A stretch of DNA of 64,000 bases. Origin: Desulfobulbaceae bacterium BRH_c16a. GTDB taxonomy: Bacteria > Desulfobacterota > Desulfobulbia > Desulfobulbales > Desulfocapsaceae. Shown here in pieces: positions 27,265 through 37,057 of this stretch (positions are counted from its first letter, which is position 1; the number at the start of each line of letters is the position of its first letter). The notes under the pieces were generated by a model. The model was not told the DNA's origin and did not search any database. It saw only the letters and a list, made by a program, of their open reading frames with translations. The stretch spans positions 113,184 to 177,183 of the forward strand of contig LADS01000008.1 in assembly GCA_000961725.1 (NCBI GenBank), written 5' to 3'. Position numbers and translations under genes: made by a program.

Positions 27265-27628
27265 TGTCCGATTAAGGACTCGCATAGGGTGCTGGCCAAG
27301 AAGAATCTTTGTGTCATAGATCTTTTATTAGAGGGATCTCAAAGCATGTTTTTGTGGTGTTTGCTTTGATACGACAAGCGAAGCGCTTTCCGCCTGATAT
27401 GAGAATGTCGAAATGTGCTGCTTGATATCCTCGATCAAGGGCTCTGGTTTTGCTCGGCTGCAGGATTTTGCTGACAAATGGCCGCCCACCGTCTTGCCGA
27501 CGGCAAGGAATATTTTCCGCGGGGGTCGAGTCTGAGCTTGTCGGAAAACATCCAATACTTCATGCGAGTCGTGATTATATACAGATCATCAGGCTACTTA
27601 CTATGTGAAGACCAAGGAGTTGTAGAAA
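27265..27628. other. 364-bp gap between trkA and the first kef gene
   Basis: No gene was recognised. From 27543 onward the sequence is the start of a segment repeated before the second kef gene (leader TATGTGAAGACCAAGGAGTTG and upstream). The earlier part shows no clear promoter or terminator. Confidence 0.4.
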
Positions 27629-29782
27629 ATGATTGCTGGAAATGTATTCGTGGAAATAGCCGCTATTTTAGGACTTGCGACGTTGACCGGAATCATAGGG
27701 CAGAAATTGCGACAACCCTTGATCATCATGTTTTTGGCAACGGGCATTCTGGCCGGGCCCTCGTTTCTTGGCATCATACACAGTTATGAGCAGATTGAGC
27801 TTCTGGCCCATATCGGCATAGCCCTTTTGTTGTTTATCGTTGGGCTAAAACTCGATCTGAATCTCATTCGAACTACCGGCCCCGTCGCCTTGGCGACCGG
27901 CCTCGGACAGATCGTCTTTACGTCACTTATCGGCTTTGTCATTGCCATTGCCATGGATATGTCATATCTCAGTGCGGCTTATGTTTCGGTTGCGCTTACA
28001 TTTTCAAGTACGATTATCATCGTAAAGCTCCTGTCCGACAAAAAGGAAATTGACTCTCTTCATGGCCAGATTGCTCTTGGCTTTCTGATCGTTCAGGATA
28101 TCGCCGCCATTCTGGCACTGGTCGGCCTGACGACATTGGGGGCATCTGTTACCGGAGAGGATTCGGGCTATCTCTCGCTTCTGATGATCGGGGCAAAGGG
28201 GTTGGGACTGTTGGGCGCGGTTGCCCTGCTGATGAAATATGTCATTCCCTATCTGACCCAGCGTCTCTCGAATTCGCTGGAACTGTTGACTCTCTTCGCA
28301 ATCGCATGGGCGGTCCTGCTCGGGGCGAGTAGTGAACTATTGGGATTCAGCAGGGAGGTCGGCGCATTTCTGGCCGGTGTCTCACTGGCGTCCACTGCCT
28401 TCAGGGATTCGATTGGCGCGCGGCTCACAAGCCTTCGGGATTTTCTCCTGCTGTTTTTCTTCATCGATCTTGGCGCACGATTGGATTGGTCCATGGTGGG
28501 CTCGCAATTGGGCGCATCGCTTGTTTTTTCCATCTTTGTGCTCGTCGGCAACCCGCTCATTGTTCTGATGATCATGGGGGGTATGGGATATCGCCGTCGC
28601 ACCGGTTTTCTCGCCGGTCTCACGGTGGCCCAAATCAGCGAGTTTTCGCTTATTGTGGCGGCCTTGGGGCTGAGTATCGGCCACATTACCGAAGAAACGA
28701 TGGGGCTGATCACCCTCGTGGGGGTGGTGACCATATTCCTGTCCACCTACATGATCCTCTATTCCTACCCGCTTTATCGTGTTCTATCCTCCCCATTGAA
28801 AATTTTCGAAAGACGCAATCCTTACCGGGAGGCGGACATAGACACGTTCGCGGAAACGGGAGCAGTCGACGTCATTTTAATGGGATTGGGTAATTATGGC
28901 AGCGGACTGATGGAACACCTTCTCCGGCGAAAAAATGCCATAGTGGGGATCGACTTCGACCCCGGTGCTTTGGATATGTGGCGCAAGAAAGGCGTGCCTG
29001 TTCTTTACGGGGATATGGCTGACCCGGAGATGCATGAGCATTTGCCGTTAAAAAAGGCGCAATGGGTTATCAGTGCCGTTCGTTCCAAAGAGATGAATCT
29101 GGCACTTATTCATAACCTCAAGAAGGATGGTTATACTGGAAAGGTGGCCTTGACGGCGACAAACAGCCAAGAAGCTGCTGAGTTCGAAAAAGCAGGCGCT
29201 AATTTGGTATTTCGGCCTTTCAAGGATGCGACGGAACAAGCGGCCGACGCATTGACTTATGCGATGGACTTCCTTCCGAAAAGTGTAGATTGGCCTGTCT
29301 CATTTCTCGAGTTGCGTATTCGCTCGGATGCTTCGTCCGCTGGACAGACCATACGAGAACTTCCGTTATCGGCTTTGGGAATATCTATTCTGGCGGCCAG
29401 TCGGGGAGGGCGCATCTTTTACGAGCCGACACCGGACTTCAGGATTTTCCCGGCTGACAGGCTACTCCTTATGGGACATCCAGCTGGCTTAAAAGATGCT
29501 GAAACCATACTGAATCACCTTGAGGCGCGGAGAGACGCAGAAGACACAGACCGCTTTGAAATCGCCGAAATCAAGGTGTCGGAGGATTCGGACTTTTCAG
29601 GCAAGTCTTTGGCTGAGCTTCATTTTCGACAAAAGTTCGGGGCGACCTTGGTCGGCATTCGCAGAGGGCAGAATCAGATCACGACGATCAACCCTGCGGA
29701 GCGCTTGCAGGGAGGGGATTGTCTGATCGTTATCGGCAAGTCGAGCACTATCAAAGAGCTTAAGAGCCTGGCCCCTGTTTAG
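27629..29782 (+). CDS. Kef-type K+/H+ antiporter with RCK domains, copy 1
   Basis: A 717-aa CPA2 antiporter with an AAGGAG ribosome site. About residues 1-385 form 12-13 membrane helices, including the conserved FLIVQDIAAI of the ion path (QD pair) and FSSTIIIVKLL. A TrkA-N domain follows (about 412-530, VDVILMGLGNYGSGL with VGIDFDPGALD), then two TrkA-C modules (about 555-630 and 640-715). Such proteins exchange K+ for H+ and protect against electrophiles or pH stress. The second TrkA-C copy is more than in KefB/KefC. It is followed after 32 bp by a Usp gene. Confidence 0.92.
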   Translation: MIAGNVFVEIAAILGLATLTGIIGQKLRQPLIIMFLATGILAGPSFLGIIHSYEQIELLAHIGIALLLFIVGLKLDLNLIRTTGPVALATGLGQIVFTSLIGFVIAIAMDMSYLSAAYVSVALTFSSTIIIVKLLSDKKEIDSLHGQIALGFLIVQDIAAILALVGLTTLGASVTGEDSGYLSLLMIGAKGLGLLGAVALLMKYVIPYLTQRLSNSLELLTLFAIAWAVLLGASSELLGFSREVGAFLAGVSLASTAFRDSIGARLTSLRDFLLLFFFIDLGARLDWSMVGSQLGASLVFSIFVLVGNPLIVLMIMGGMGYRRRTGFLAGLTVAQISEFSLIVAALGLSIGHITEETMGLITLVGVVTIFLSTYMILYSYPLYRVLSSPLKIFERRNPYREADIDTFAETGAVDVILMGLGNYGSGLMEHLLRRKNAIVGIDFDPGALDMWRKKGVPVLYGDMADPEMHEHLPLKKAQWVISAVRSKEMNLALIHNLKKDGYTGKVALTATNSQEAAEFEKAGANLVFRPFKDATEQAADALTYAMDFLPKSVDWPVSFLELRIRSDASSAGQTIRELPLSALGISILAASRGGRIFYEPTPDFRIFPADRLLLMGHPAGLKDAETILNHLEARRDAEDTDRFEIAEIKVSEDSDFSGKSLAELHFRQKFGATLVGIRRGQNQITTINPAERLQGGDCLIVIGKSSTIKELKSLAPV

Positions 29783-29814
29783 CGGCTCGAATGTCTCTCA
29801 TTGGAGGGGAATCC

Positions 29815-30789
29815 ATGAAACGTTTCAAAAACATACTCTACGTGAACGAACCAACCACAGACCAGGAATCGACGATTGCGCGAGCTGTCTCGCTGGCGGT
29901 AAACAATCAGGCCGACCTGACAATTGTTGATGTAATCCCGACTCAGGTCGTCACGGCGGGTATCGGCCTGCCGCCGGGAGGACCGGTTTCCAACGAGCTG
30001 AGAGCCGCCGTGGAATCCGATCATCGCAAGGCGATGGAATCCATGGTTCAACCCTTCAAAGAACGTTTGCAAATCAGGCTGGAAGTATTGGTTGGAAAGA
30101 CGTACCTTGAGGCGATTCGAGCCGTATTGAAAAATGGGTATGATCTGCTCATCAAACCAGCGGAACATCCGACTTGGATGAATAGGTTGTTCGGCAGTGA
30201 CGACCTGCATCTTCTCCGGAAATGTCCCTGCCCGGTCTGGCTCATGAAGCCACCGGAGAAATCAAATTACAGCAGCATCTTGGCGGCTGTCGATTTCGAG
30301 CTGTTGCCCCCCATACCTTCAGAACATGATCTCAACCGTGAAATTCTGGAACTGGCCGCCTCACTGGCGCTTTCCGATTTTGCATCCCTGCACATTGTTC
30401 ACGCCTGGGAAGCCCTTGCTGAAAAATCCATGTTGTCACGGGGCGGCATGTCATCGGAAGGCTTGACCAATTACGTTGAAAGAGATCTTGAGCGCCACAG
30501 GCAGGAACTTTACGGACTGGCCGCGAAATTGCGCAAATGGATCGGCAAGGAGGCTTATGACTCCTTTTCGCCTTCCTTTCACCTGCCCGAAGGACCGGCA
30601 AAAAAAGTAATTGTACCATTAGCGACGCAATTGCGGGCGGATCTTGTCGTCATGGGGACAGTCGCTCGTACGGGAATATCAGGAGTGATCATCGGTAATA
30701 CCGCCGAGACCATTCTCGATCAGCTTACGTGTTCCGTTCTTGCCATAAAGCCTCCTGGTTTTAAGACGCCGGTGAAATTTGATGAATGA
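29815..30789 (+). CDS. Tandem universal stress protein (UspE-like)
   Basis: A 324-aa protein made of two Usp domains. The ATG at 29815 has GGAGGGG upstream and is preferred over 29791. Domain 1 (about 1-145) includes KNGYDLLIKPAEHPTWMNRLFGS and RKCPCPVWLMKP; domain 2 (about 150-315) ends with GTVARTGISGVIIGNTAETIL, the G-2x-G-9x-G(T) nucleotide-binding motif. Usp proteins bind ATP or adenylates and are made under stress; next to Kef they may tune the antiporter. The next terminator is at 30855. Confidence 0.92.
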   Translation: MKRFKNILYVNEPTTDQESTIARAVSLAVNNQADLTIVDVIPTQVVTAGIGLPPGGPVSNELRAAVESDHRKAMESMVQPFKERLQIRLEVLVGKTYLEAIRAVLKNGYDLLIKPAEHPTWMNRLFGSDDLHLLRKCPCPVWLMKPPEKSNYSSILAAVDFELLPPIPSEHDLNREILELAASLALSDFASLHIVHAWEALAEKSMLSRGGMSSEGLTNYVERDLERHRQELYGLAAKLRKWIGKEAYDSFSPSFHLPEGPAKKVIVPLATQLRADLVVMGTVARTGISGVIIGNTAETILDQLTCSVLAIKPPGFKTPVKFDE

Positions 30790-30854
30790 TGCTTTTTGTG
30801 TAGTTCTATTATGGCTAACATAAAGTCAGAATGATCACATAATCGGATAGGCTG

Positions 30855-30882
30855 AACCAACATCTTGAGAGATGTTGGTTTT
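30855..30882 (+). terminator. Terminator of the trkA-kef-usp cluster
   Basis: An 11-bp perfect stem (AACCAACATCT at 30855-30865 with AGATGTTGGTT at 30870-30880) with a 4-nt loop runs into TTT. It lies 66 bp after the usp stop. Confidence 0.75.
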
Positions 30883-31019
30883 CATCAGTGGAAGCCTGCG
30901 TACCTTTTTGCCTTTACCGATGAGGGTAAGCACTGTCGGATTTCCAGTACAACATCCTGCACACTGAGATTGGCTCACTCCTGCACTCTGCATCCAGTAT
31001 CATAAAGAACGCTTAACTA

Positions 31020-31030
31020 TAGCGACCCGC
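31020..31030. other. Possible remnant of a transposon-end sequence
   Basis: TAGCGACCCGC is identical to bases 3-13 of the left transposon terminus, after which the two sequences diverge. It sits just ahead of the ArsR/P-type ATPase unit and might mark where that unit joined the element. Eleven bases are too few to be sure. Confidence 0.3.
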
Positions 31031-31058
31031 CCCTTCATAGAATGTGAAGATTGCCCGG

Positions 31059-31097
31059 TTGACACATTGTGGTACATCATTTAGTATTTGAACAAAT
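31059..31097 (+). promoter_or_regulatory. Promoter and ArsR-type operator of the metal ATPase operon
   Basis: TTGACA at 31059-31064 and TAGTAT at 31082-31087 are spaced by 17 bp. A perfect palindrome ATTTGAACAAAT (31086-31097) overlaps the -10 and resembles the CadC/SmtB operator half-sites that flank such promoters. Metal binding by the repressor would release it. Confidence 0.65.
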
Positions 31098-31119
31098 GAT
31101 CACATATGATAGGTGTGAT

Positions 31120-31497
31120 ATGGAACAACAGGATTACGATACAAGCGTTTGCGAGCAGTTATGCGAACCTTTCCGGCATGTTTGCTTGGCAAGAGCAGAA
31201 ATGCTTGTCGACGAAGATGCTCACTCAATTGCCGAAACATTCAAAATTCTTGGTGATCCGACGAGGGTGAAGATTCTGCACACACTCTCCAAAAGGGAGC
31301 TCTGCGTGTGCGATATTTCCGCCGTCATCGCCATAGGACAATCTGCGGTGTCCCATCAGCTTCGTCTGCTGCGTGGGGCGCGGCTCGTCAAACATCGCAA
31401 AGAAGTGAAAATGGTTTGGTATTCACTTGACGATGAACATATCTCCCTGCTTCTGGCACAGGGGATTGAACATGTTAAGCATGGGAAAAGAGAATGA
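31120..31497 (+). CDS. ArsR/SmtB-family metal-sensing repressor (CadC-like)
   Basis: A 125-aa protein from the ATG at 31120 (AGGTGT upstream); an ATG 51 bp earlier falls in the promoter region. The winged-helix core reads SIAETFKILGDPTRVKILHTL, and ELCVCDISAVIAIGQSAVSHQLRLL holds the ELCVCD metal box and recognition helix. Extra cysteines near the N-terminus (VCEQLCE, HVCLAR) match the CadC-type site for Cd, Pb or Zn. It overlaps the ATPase gene as ATGA and would regulate it. Confidence 0.92.
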   Translation: MEQQDYDTSVCEQLCEPFRHVCLARAEMLVDEDAHSIAETFKILGDPTRVKILHTLSKRELCVCDISAVIAIGQSAVSHQLRLLRGARLVKHRKEVKMVWYSLDDEHISLLLAQGIEHVKHGKRE

Positions 31498-33794
31498 AAT
31501 TGGATTATTACACTCGGATCGAAAACGGAACGGGAAGATCGCCCTGCCAGGAAGCATGTTGTTGCGTCGGTGCAGATGCAGAGAACGCGCGAGCACATTG
31601 CGGCGGTCAAACTACGGCTGCTATTGGCGGTATTGTCAATAAGATTGAGGAAGGATTCCATAAGACGGTTTTTAGCATCTCCGGTATGGACTGTGGTGAT
31701 TGCGCAGCAAAATTGGAAAAAAGAATCGCAAACATACCGGGTGTGAAATCTGCGATCTTTAACTTTGGTGCGGGCAAATTGATGGTCGAGCATGCCATTG
31801 CCGATTCTGCCATCGTGAAAGTGGTGAAACAAGCCGGTTATGGAGCAATCAAGGAGAATAAGACTGCTCGTCAGCCGCTGGCGGAAACCCACTGGTGGAA
31901 AAATGTCCGGACCCTGGCTACCGTCTCATCCGGTGTAACGATGACGATCGCCACTGTCTTAGATTGGCTGGGGATAGCAGAGGGCTTTGTAGTTTGGCTC
32001 TATGCACTCACTGCCATTGTCGGTGGTTTCCACGCAGCAAAAAGTGGTCTGTACGGCCTCCGTTCCCTATCGCTCGACATGAATTTTCTGATGACTGCCG
32101 CCATAGTCGGTGCAGCGGTCATAGGTGAATGGAGCGAGGGCGCCGCGGTGGCCGTTCTCTTTTCTTTTGGCAATACCTTGCAGACCTACACCATGGATAA
32201 AACCCGCAAGTCCATCCGGTCGTTGATGGAACTCGCGCCACCTGAGGCATTAGTGCGGAGGGGCAAAGAGGAGGTGCGTCTGCACGTCGAGGACATCGTG
32301 GTGGGCGATATCGTCATTGTCAAGCCCGGTGATCGAATCGCCATGGATGGAATTGTCCATAGTGGTGTATCGGCAGTCAATCAAGCCACTATTACGGGCG
32401 AATCGATTCCTGTGGAGAAAACGGCGGGCGATATGGTGTATGCCGGTACAGTGAACGAACACGGAGCGCTTGAGATCACCGTAACGAAGACTGCAGAGAA
32501 TTCGACCCTGGCCAAGATCTCGCATCTCGTGGAGGAAGCACAGGCACAGAAGGCTCCCTCGCAGCAGTTTGTCGATGTATTTGCAAAGTACTATACACCT
32601 CTTGTGCTTGTGGCTGCAGCTGGAGTCATGGTCCTGCCGTGGCTGGTATTTCAACAACCTTTTGCCCCGTGGTTTTATAATGGTTTGGTGTTGCTTGTTA
32701 TTTCTTGTCCCTGCGCACTGGTCATTTCAACCCCGGTATCCATCGTCTCCGCTATCGGCAATGCTTCCCGGCAAGGCGTTCTCATTAAGGGGGGCGCGTA
32801 TCTGGAGGAGATGGGCTCAATCAAGGCTATCGCCTTCGACAAAACCGGAACCTTAACTCAAGGCCGACCGGTGGTGACGGATATTGTGGTCACTAATGGA
32901 TATTCTGAAAACGATTTTTTAGCAATGGCAGCCGGTATCGAAAAATGGTCCGAGCATCCCCTGGGCCAGGCTATAGTTGCAAGGGCAAAGGGGCTAAAGC
33001 TACAACCGGCGACCCATTTCAAGGCCTTGGTAGGGCGTGGGGCGCAGGCCGTGATCGATGGTCAAACGATGTACATCGGCAATGTCCGATTATTTGAAGA
33101 TCTCGACCATGATTTGGCTCCATATGGGGAGGTGTTGGCTGATCTTGAGCAGCAAGGCAAAACGGTCATGTTGCTGGGTACCCAGAATCGCATTTTCGGC
33201 ATGATTGCGGTAGCCGATACGTTGCGGAATGAAAGCAGGGAAGCCATAAATGCACTTCATCGAGCGGGCATGAAGCATATCACCATGCTCACGGGCGATA
33301 ATGATCGAGTGGCCAGGGCAATTGCCAAGAAACTTAACCTCGACAGTTTTTATAGTGAGCTTCTGCCTGAGGATAAAGTTGCCGCGGTGAAGAAGATAGC
33401 CTGCGATTACGGCAAACTGGTCATGGTCGGTGACGGGGTGAACGATGCCCCTTCACTGGCGGTTGCGACGGTAGGTGTGGCCATGGGGGGTGCGGGATCG
33501 GATGTGGCTCTGGAAACGGCAGATGTGGTGCTCATGACCGATGATCTTGACAAGCTGGCCTATATTATCAAGCTGAGTCATAAGACTGTGACTATCATCA
33601 AAGAAAATATCGCTTTCGCTATTTCGATTAAGATCATTTTCCTGGTATTGCTTGCTTTCGGTATGGGGAATCTTTGGCTTGCCGTGCTGGCTGATATGGG
33701 CGCATCTCTTCTGGTAACATTCAACGGCATGCGACTGATGCGCCGTTTGCCGTTTCCTCTTAGGGTATTGCCTTCTCGTTTGGCGGAAAGCTGA
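31494..33794 (+). CDS. cadA: P1B-type heavy-metal exporting ATPase (CadA/ZntA-like)
   Basis: A 766-aa protein. A cysteine-rich tail (EACCCVG) is followed by an HMA domain with GMDCGDC at about residues 64-70. The transmembrane SCPCAL motif is at about 405-410, the TGES actuator motif before it, and DKTGT with the phosphorylated Asp at about 449. GDGVNDAPSL is the hinge. CPC plus the CadC-like regulator points to export of Zn, Cd or Pb from the cytoplasm. The length and order are those of an intact family member. Confidence 0.95.
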   Translation: MKLDYYTRIENGTGRSPCQEACCCVGADAENARAHCGGQTTAAIGGIVNKIEEGFHKTVFSISGMDCGDCAAKLEKRIANIPGVKSAIFNFGAGKLMVEHAIADSAIVKVVKQAGYGAIKENKTARQPLAETHWWKNVRTLATVSSGVTMTIATVLDWLGIAEGFVVWLYALTAIVGGFHAAKSGLYGLRSLSLDMNFLMTAAIVGAAVIGEWSEGAAVAVLFSFGNTLQTYTMDKTRKSIRSLMELAPPEALVRRGKEEVRLHVEDIVVGDIVIVKPGDRIAMDGIVHSGVSAVNQATITGESIPVEKTAGDMVYAGTVNEHGALEITVTKTAENSTLAKISHLVEEAQAQKAPSQQFVDVFAKYYTPLVLVAAAGVMVLPWLVFQQPFAPWFYNGLVLLVISCPCALVISTPVSIVSAIGNASRQGVLIKGGAYLEEMGSIKAIAFDKTGTLTQGRPVVTDIVVTNGYSENDFLAMAAGIEKWSEHPLGQAIVARAKGLKLQPATHFKALVGRGAQAVIDGQTMYIGNVRLFEDLDHDLAPYGEVLADLEQQGKTVMLLGTQNRIFGMIAVADTLRNESREAINALHRAGMKHITMLTGDNDRVARAIAKKLNLDSFYSELLPEDKVAAVKKIACDYGKLVMVGDGVNDAPSLAVATVGVAMGGAGSDVALETADVVLMTDDLDKLAYIIKLSHKTVTIIKENIAFAISIKIIFLVLLAFGMGNLWLAVLADMGASLLVTFNGMRLMRRLPFPLRVLPSRLAES

Positions 33795-33821
33795 ATCCCT
33801 GAATCCGCTGCGTCAAGAGCT

Positions 33822-34352
33822 ATGTGGACCATGGACCACAAGAGAGTGGCTGCGGTCGATCTCGACCTCTTTCACCCGGCGGAGGAACAGGAGCTGAACA
33901 TGAAAATTCTCGAGCTCTCCAGTGCGCTCGCCCTGTCGGAGTCCGCGTCCCTGCATCTTGTTCACGCCTGGGGAGCCTTCGCCGAGGGAGCCCTCCTGGC
34001 ACGGAGCGAAAGTATGGTGGACGCTGCGACCACCCATATCGAACAGGAATACATGTCCCGCCAGCAACAGCTCTTCGGACTCGGCGAAAGATTGCGCCAC
34101 GGCATGGGAGCCGAGGCCTACAATCGCCTTCTTCCTCGTTTTCACCTGCTGAAAGGAAGTCCAAAAAAGATTATCCCGGCAACGGCGGAGGAGTTGGGAG
34201 CCGATCTGGTTGTCATGGGGACGGTCGTTCGGACCGGCATAGCCGGGTTGATCATCGGCAATACTGCAGAGACTATTCTCAATCAGCTGACATGTTCGGT
34301 GCTCGCCATCAAACCCACCGGTTTTTCCACTCCAGTAAAACTCACTGAATAA
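33822..34352 (+). pseudogene. Usp gene remnant: C-terminal domain only
   Basis: The frame begins at the linker between the two Usp domains (KRVAAVDLDLF corresponds to the ILAAVDFELL stretch of the intact copies) and keeps all of domain 2, including GTVVRTGIAGLIIGNTAETIL. Domain 1 is missing. It starts 27 bp after the ATPase stop without its own ribosome site. The 176-aa product might still fold as a single Usp domain, so loss of function is not certain. It is most similar to the tandem Usp proteins at 29815 and 37994. Confidence 0.75.
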
Positions 34353-34354
34353 TA

Positions 34355-34500
34355 GATACCGATCCCCCGCTGTTTCCTCCGCAGGAGTCCATTTCTTGAG
34401 GCTGGGCTTATGGCGGCTCGTATACGAGACTCATCAGGCCGGGTTTCTCCCCCCGGAGAGACAATTAAGCTTCCCACCCTCTGCCACGCTCCATAAATTG
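34355..34500. repeat. Remnant of the 3' end of a CvrA-type antiporter gene
   Basis: About 140 bp after the broken usp match 38275-38415, with CCCGCTGTTTCCT-CGCAGGAGTC and GGCCGGGTTTCTCCCCC blocks in the same order. At 38.3 kb this sequence covers the last ~35 codons of the cvrA-like gene on the minus strand. Here the rest of that gene is gone, so a larger duplicated segment was once present. The remaining bases up to the next kef leader hold nothing recognisable. Confidence 0.65.
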
Positions 34501-34623
34501 TTTATTTTTCCATTCTAGATATGCAGAAAAGCGAGTATTCAATCATAGTAATTATTTCGATGAGTACATTGCCGGAATTTCCTGAGCGAGCCAGGCAAAG
34601 AGTTTTCTAAGTTTGTCAGTATA

Positions 34624-36864
34624 GGAAAACATCCAACACTTCATGCGAGTCGGGATGATATACAGATCAACAGAATTACTTGTTATGTGAAGACCAAGGA
34701 GTTGTAGAAAATGATTGCTGGAAATGTATTCGTGGAAATAGCCGCTATTTTAGGACTTGCGACGTTGACCGGAATCATAGGGCAGAAATTGCGACAACCC
34801 TTGATCATCATGTTTTTGGCAACGGGCATTCTGGCCGGTCCCTCGTTTCTTGGCATCATACACAGTTATGAGCAGATTGAGCTTCTGGCCCATATCGGCA
34901 TAGCCCTTTTGTTGTTTATCGTTGGGCTAAAACTCGATCTTAATCTCATTCGAACTACCGGCCCCGTCGCCTTGGCGACCGGCCTCGGACAGATCGTCTT
35001 TACGTCGCTTATCGGTTTTGTCATTGCCATTGCCATGGATATGTCATATCTCAGTGCGGCTTATGTTTCCGTTGCGCTAACATTTTCAAGTACGATTATC
35101 ATCGTAAAGCTCCTGTCCGACAAAAAGGAAATCGACTCTCTTCATGGCCAGATTGCTCTTGGCTTTCTGATCGTTCAGGATATCGCCGCCATTCTGGCAC
35201 TGGTCGGCCTGACGACATTGGGGGCATCTGTTACCGGGGAGGATCCGGGATATCTCTCGCTCCTGATGATCGGTGCTAAGGGGTTGGGACTCTTGGGCGC
35301 GGTTGCCCTGCTGATGAAATATGTCATTCCTTACCTGACCCAGCGTCTCTCAAATTCACTGGAACTGTTAACTCTCTTCGCAATCGCATGGGCGATCGTT
35401 CTCGGAGCGGCGAGTGAACTGTTGGGTTTCAGTAGGGAAGTCGGTGCATTTCTGGCCGGTGTCTCACTGGCGTCCACTGCCTTCAGGGATTCGATCGGCG
35501 CGCGGCTCACAGGCCTTCGGGATTTTCTCCTGCTGTTTTTCTTCATCGATCTCGGCGCACGATTGGATTGGTCCATGGTGGGCTCGCAATTGGGCGCATC
35601 GCTTGTTTTTTCCATCTTTGTGCTCGTCGGCAACCCGCTCATTGTTCTGATGATCATGGGAGCTATGGGATATCGCCGTCGTACCGGTTTTCTGGCCGGT
35701 CTCACGGTGGCCCAAATCAGCGAGTTTTCGCTTATTGTGGCGGCCTTGGGGCTGAGTATCGGCCACATTACCGAAGAAACGATGGGGCTGATCACCCTCG
35801 TGGGGGTGGTGACCATATTCCTGTCCACCTACATGATCCTCTATTCCTACCCGCTTTATCGTGTTCTATCCTCTCCTTTGAAAATTTTCGAAAGGCGCAA
35901 TCCTCACCGGGAGGCGGACATAGACACCTTCGCGGAAACGGGAGCAGTCGACGTCATTTTAGTAGGATTGGGTAATTATGGCAGCGGGCTGATGGAACAC
36001 CTTCTCCGGCGAAAAAATGCCATAGTGGGGATCGACTTCGACCCCGGCGCTTTGGATGTGTGGCGTAAGAAAGGCGTGCCTGTTCTTTACGGGGATATGG
36101 CGGACCCGGAGATGCATGAGCATTTGCCGTTGAAAAAGGCGCAATGGGTTATCAGCACCGTTCGTTCCAAAGAGATGAATTTGGCACTTATCCATAATCT
36201 CAGAAAGGATGGCTATACCGGCAAGGTGGCCTTGACGGCGACAAACAGCCAAGAAGCTGCTGAGTTCGAAAAAGTCGGCGTCAATTTGGTGTTTCGGCCT
36301 TTTAAGGATGCTACGGAACAAGCGGCCGACGCCTTAACTTATGCGATGGACTTCCTTCCGAAAAGCGTTGATTGGCCAGTCTCATTTCTCGAGTTGCGTA
36401 TTCGTTCGGATGCTTCGGCCGCTGGGCAGACTATACGAGAACTCCCGTTATCGGCTTTGGGAATATCTATTCTGGCGGCCAGTCGGGGAGGGCGCATCTT
36501 TTACGAGCCGACACCGGACTTCAGAATTTTCCCAGCCGACCGGCTACTCCTTATGGGACATCCGGCCGGCTTGAAAGATGCTGAAAACATACTGAATCAC
36601 CTCGAAGCTCGGAGCGACGCAGAAGACACAGACCGCTTTGAAATCACCGAAATCAAGGTGTCGGAGGATTCGGATTTTTCAGGCAAGTCCTTGGCTGAAC
36701 TTCATTTTCGACAAAAGTTCGGGGTGACCCTGGTCGGCATTCGCAGGGGTCAGGATCAGATCACGACGATCAACCCTGCGGAGCGCTTACAGGGGGGGGA
36801 TTGTCTGATAGTTATAGGCAAGTCGAGCACTATCAAAGAGCTCAATAACCTGGCCCCTGTTTAG
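34624..36864 (+). repeat. Direct repeat of 2.24 kb: second copy of kef with its leader
   Basis: The segment from GGAAAACATCCAA through the kef stop codon repeats 27543-29782. Similarity ends at the stop codon on the right and about 85 bp before the start codon on the left. By eye the encoded proteins differ at about 21 of 717 residues, so duplication is not very recent or the copies are under mild divergence. Confidence 0.9.
34711..36864 (+). CDS. Kef-type K+/H+ antiporter with RCK domains, copy 2
   Basis: A 717-aa protein with the same domain layout, start and AAGGAG site as copy 1: membrane part to about residue 385, TrkA-N (VDVILVGLGNYGSGL) and two TrkA-C modules. Changes relative to copy 1 are scattered and mostly conservative (for example S to P after GED, S to G in LT-LRD, GG to GA before MGYR), and the frame is intact, which suggests both copies are maintained. 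It converges on the usp gene at 37056. Confidence 0.92.
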   Translation: MIAGNVFVEIAAILGLATLTGIIGQKLRQPLIIMFLATGILAGPSFLGIIHSYEQIELLAHIGIALLLFIVGLKLDLNLIRTTGPVALATGLGQIVFTSLIGFVIAIAMDMSYLSAAYVSVALTFSSTIIIVKLLSDKKEIDSLHGQIALGFLIVQDIAAILALVGLTTLGASVTGEDPGYLSLLMIGAKGLGLLGAVALLMKYVIPYLTQRLSNSLELLTLFAIAWAIVLGAASELLGFSREVGAFLAGVSLASTAFRDSIGARLTGLRDFLLLFFFIDLGARLDWSMVGSQLGASLVFSIFVLVGNPLIVLMIMGAMGYRRRTGFLAGLTVAQISEFSLIVAALGLSIGHITEETMGLITLVGVVTIFLSTYMILYSYPLYRVLSSPLKIFERRNPHREADIDTFAETGAVDVILVGLGNYGSGLMEHLLRRKNAIVGIDFDPGALDVWRKKGVPVLYGDMADPEMHEHLPLKKAQWVISTVRSKEMNLALIHNLRKDGYTGKVALTATNSQEAAEFEKVGVNLVFRPFKDATEQAADALTYAMDFLPKSVDWPVSFLELRIRSDASAAGQTIRELPLSALGISILAASRGGRIFYEPTPDFRIFPADRLLLMGHPAGLKDAENILNHLEARSDAEDTDRFEITEIKVSEDSDFSGKSLAELHFRQKFGVTLVGIRRGQDQITTINPAERLQGGDCLIVIGKSSTIKELNNLAPV

Positions 36865-36896
36865 AAATTCGTTTCTTGTTTTTATTAACGAATTTC
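36864..36896 (+). other. Inverted repeat after kef copy 2
   Basis: GAAATTCGTT (36864-36873) and AACGAATTTC (36887-36896) are perfectly complementary around a T-rich 13-nt loop. It directly follows the stop codon and may slow RNA decay or act as a weak terminator. Confidence 0.45.
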
Positions 36897-37024
36897 GTGA
36901 AGGTACTTATACCCCCTTGTGGGGTGTTAGTGACACGAATAACTCTCGTTTCAAAAACATACTCTATCAGGCCCGATATCCAACGCGCTGCGATTCCCGG
37001 ACCAGGCTTTTCCCAAGAGCTACC

Positions 37025-37057
37025 GAGCCGTAGCCGGGCTCTGTTTTGTTTATTTTT
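37025..37057 (+). terminator. Terminator between convergent kef copy 2 and usp
   Basis: GAGCC (37025-37029) pairs with GGCTC (37037-37041), and a T-rich run (TGTTTTGTTTATTTTT) follows. It ends rightward transcription just at the stop of the minus-strand usp gene. Confidence 0.65.
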
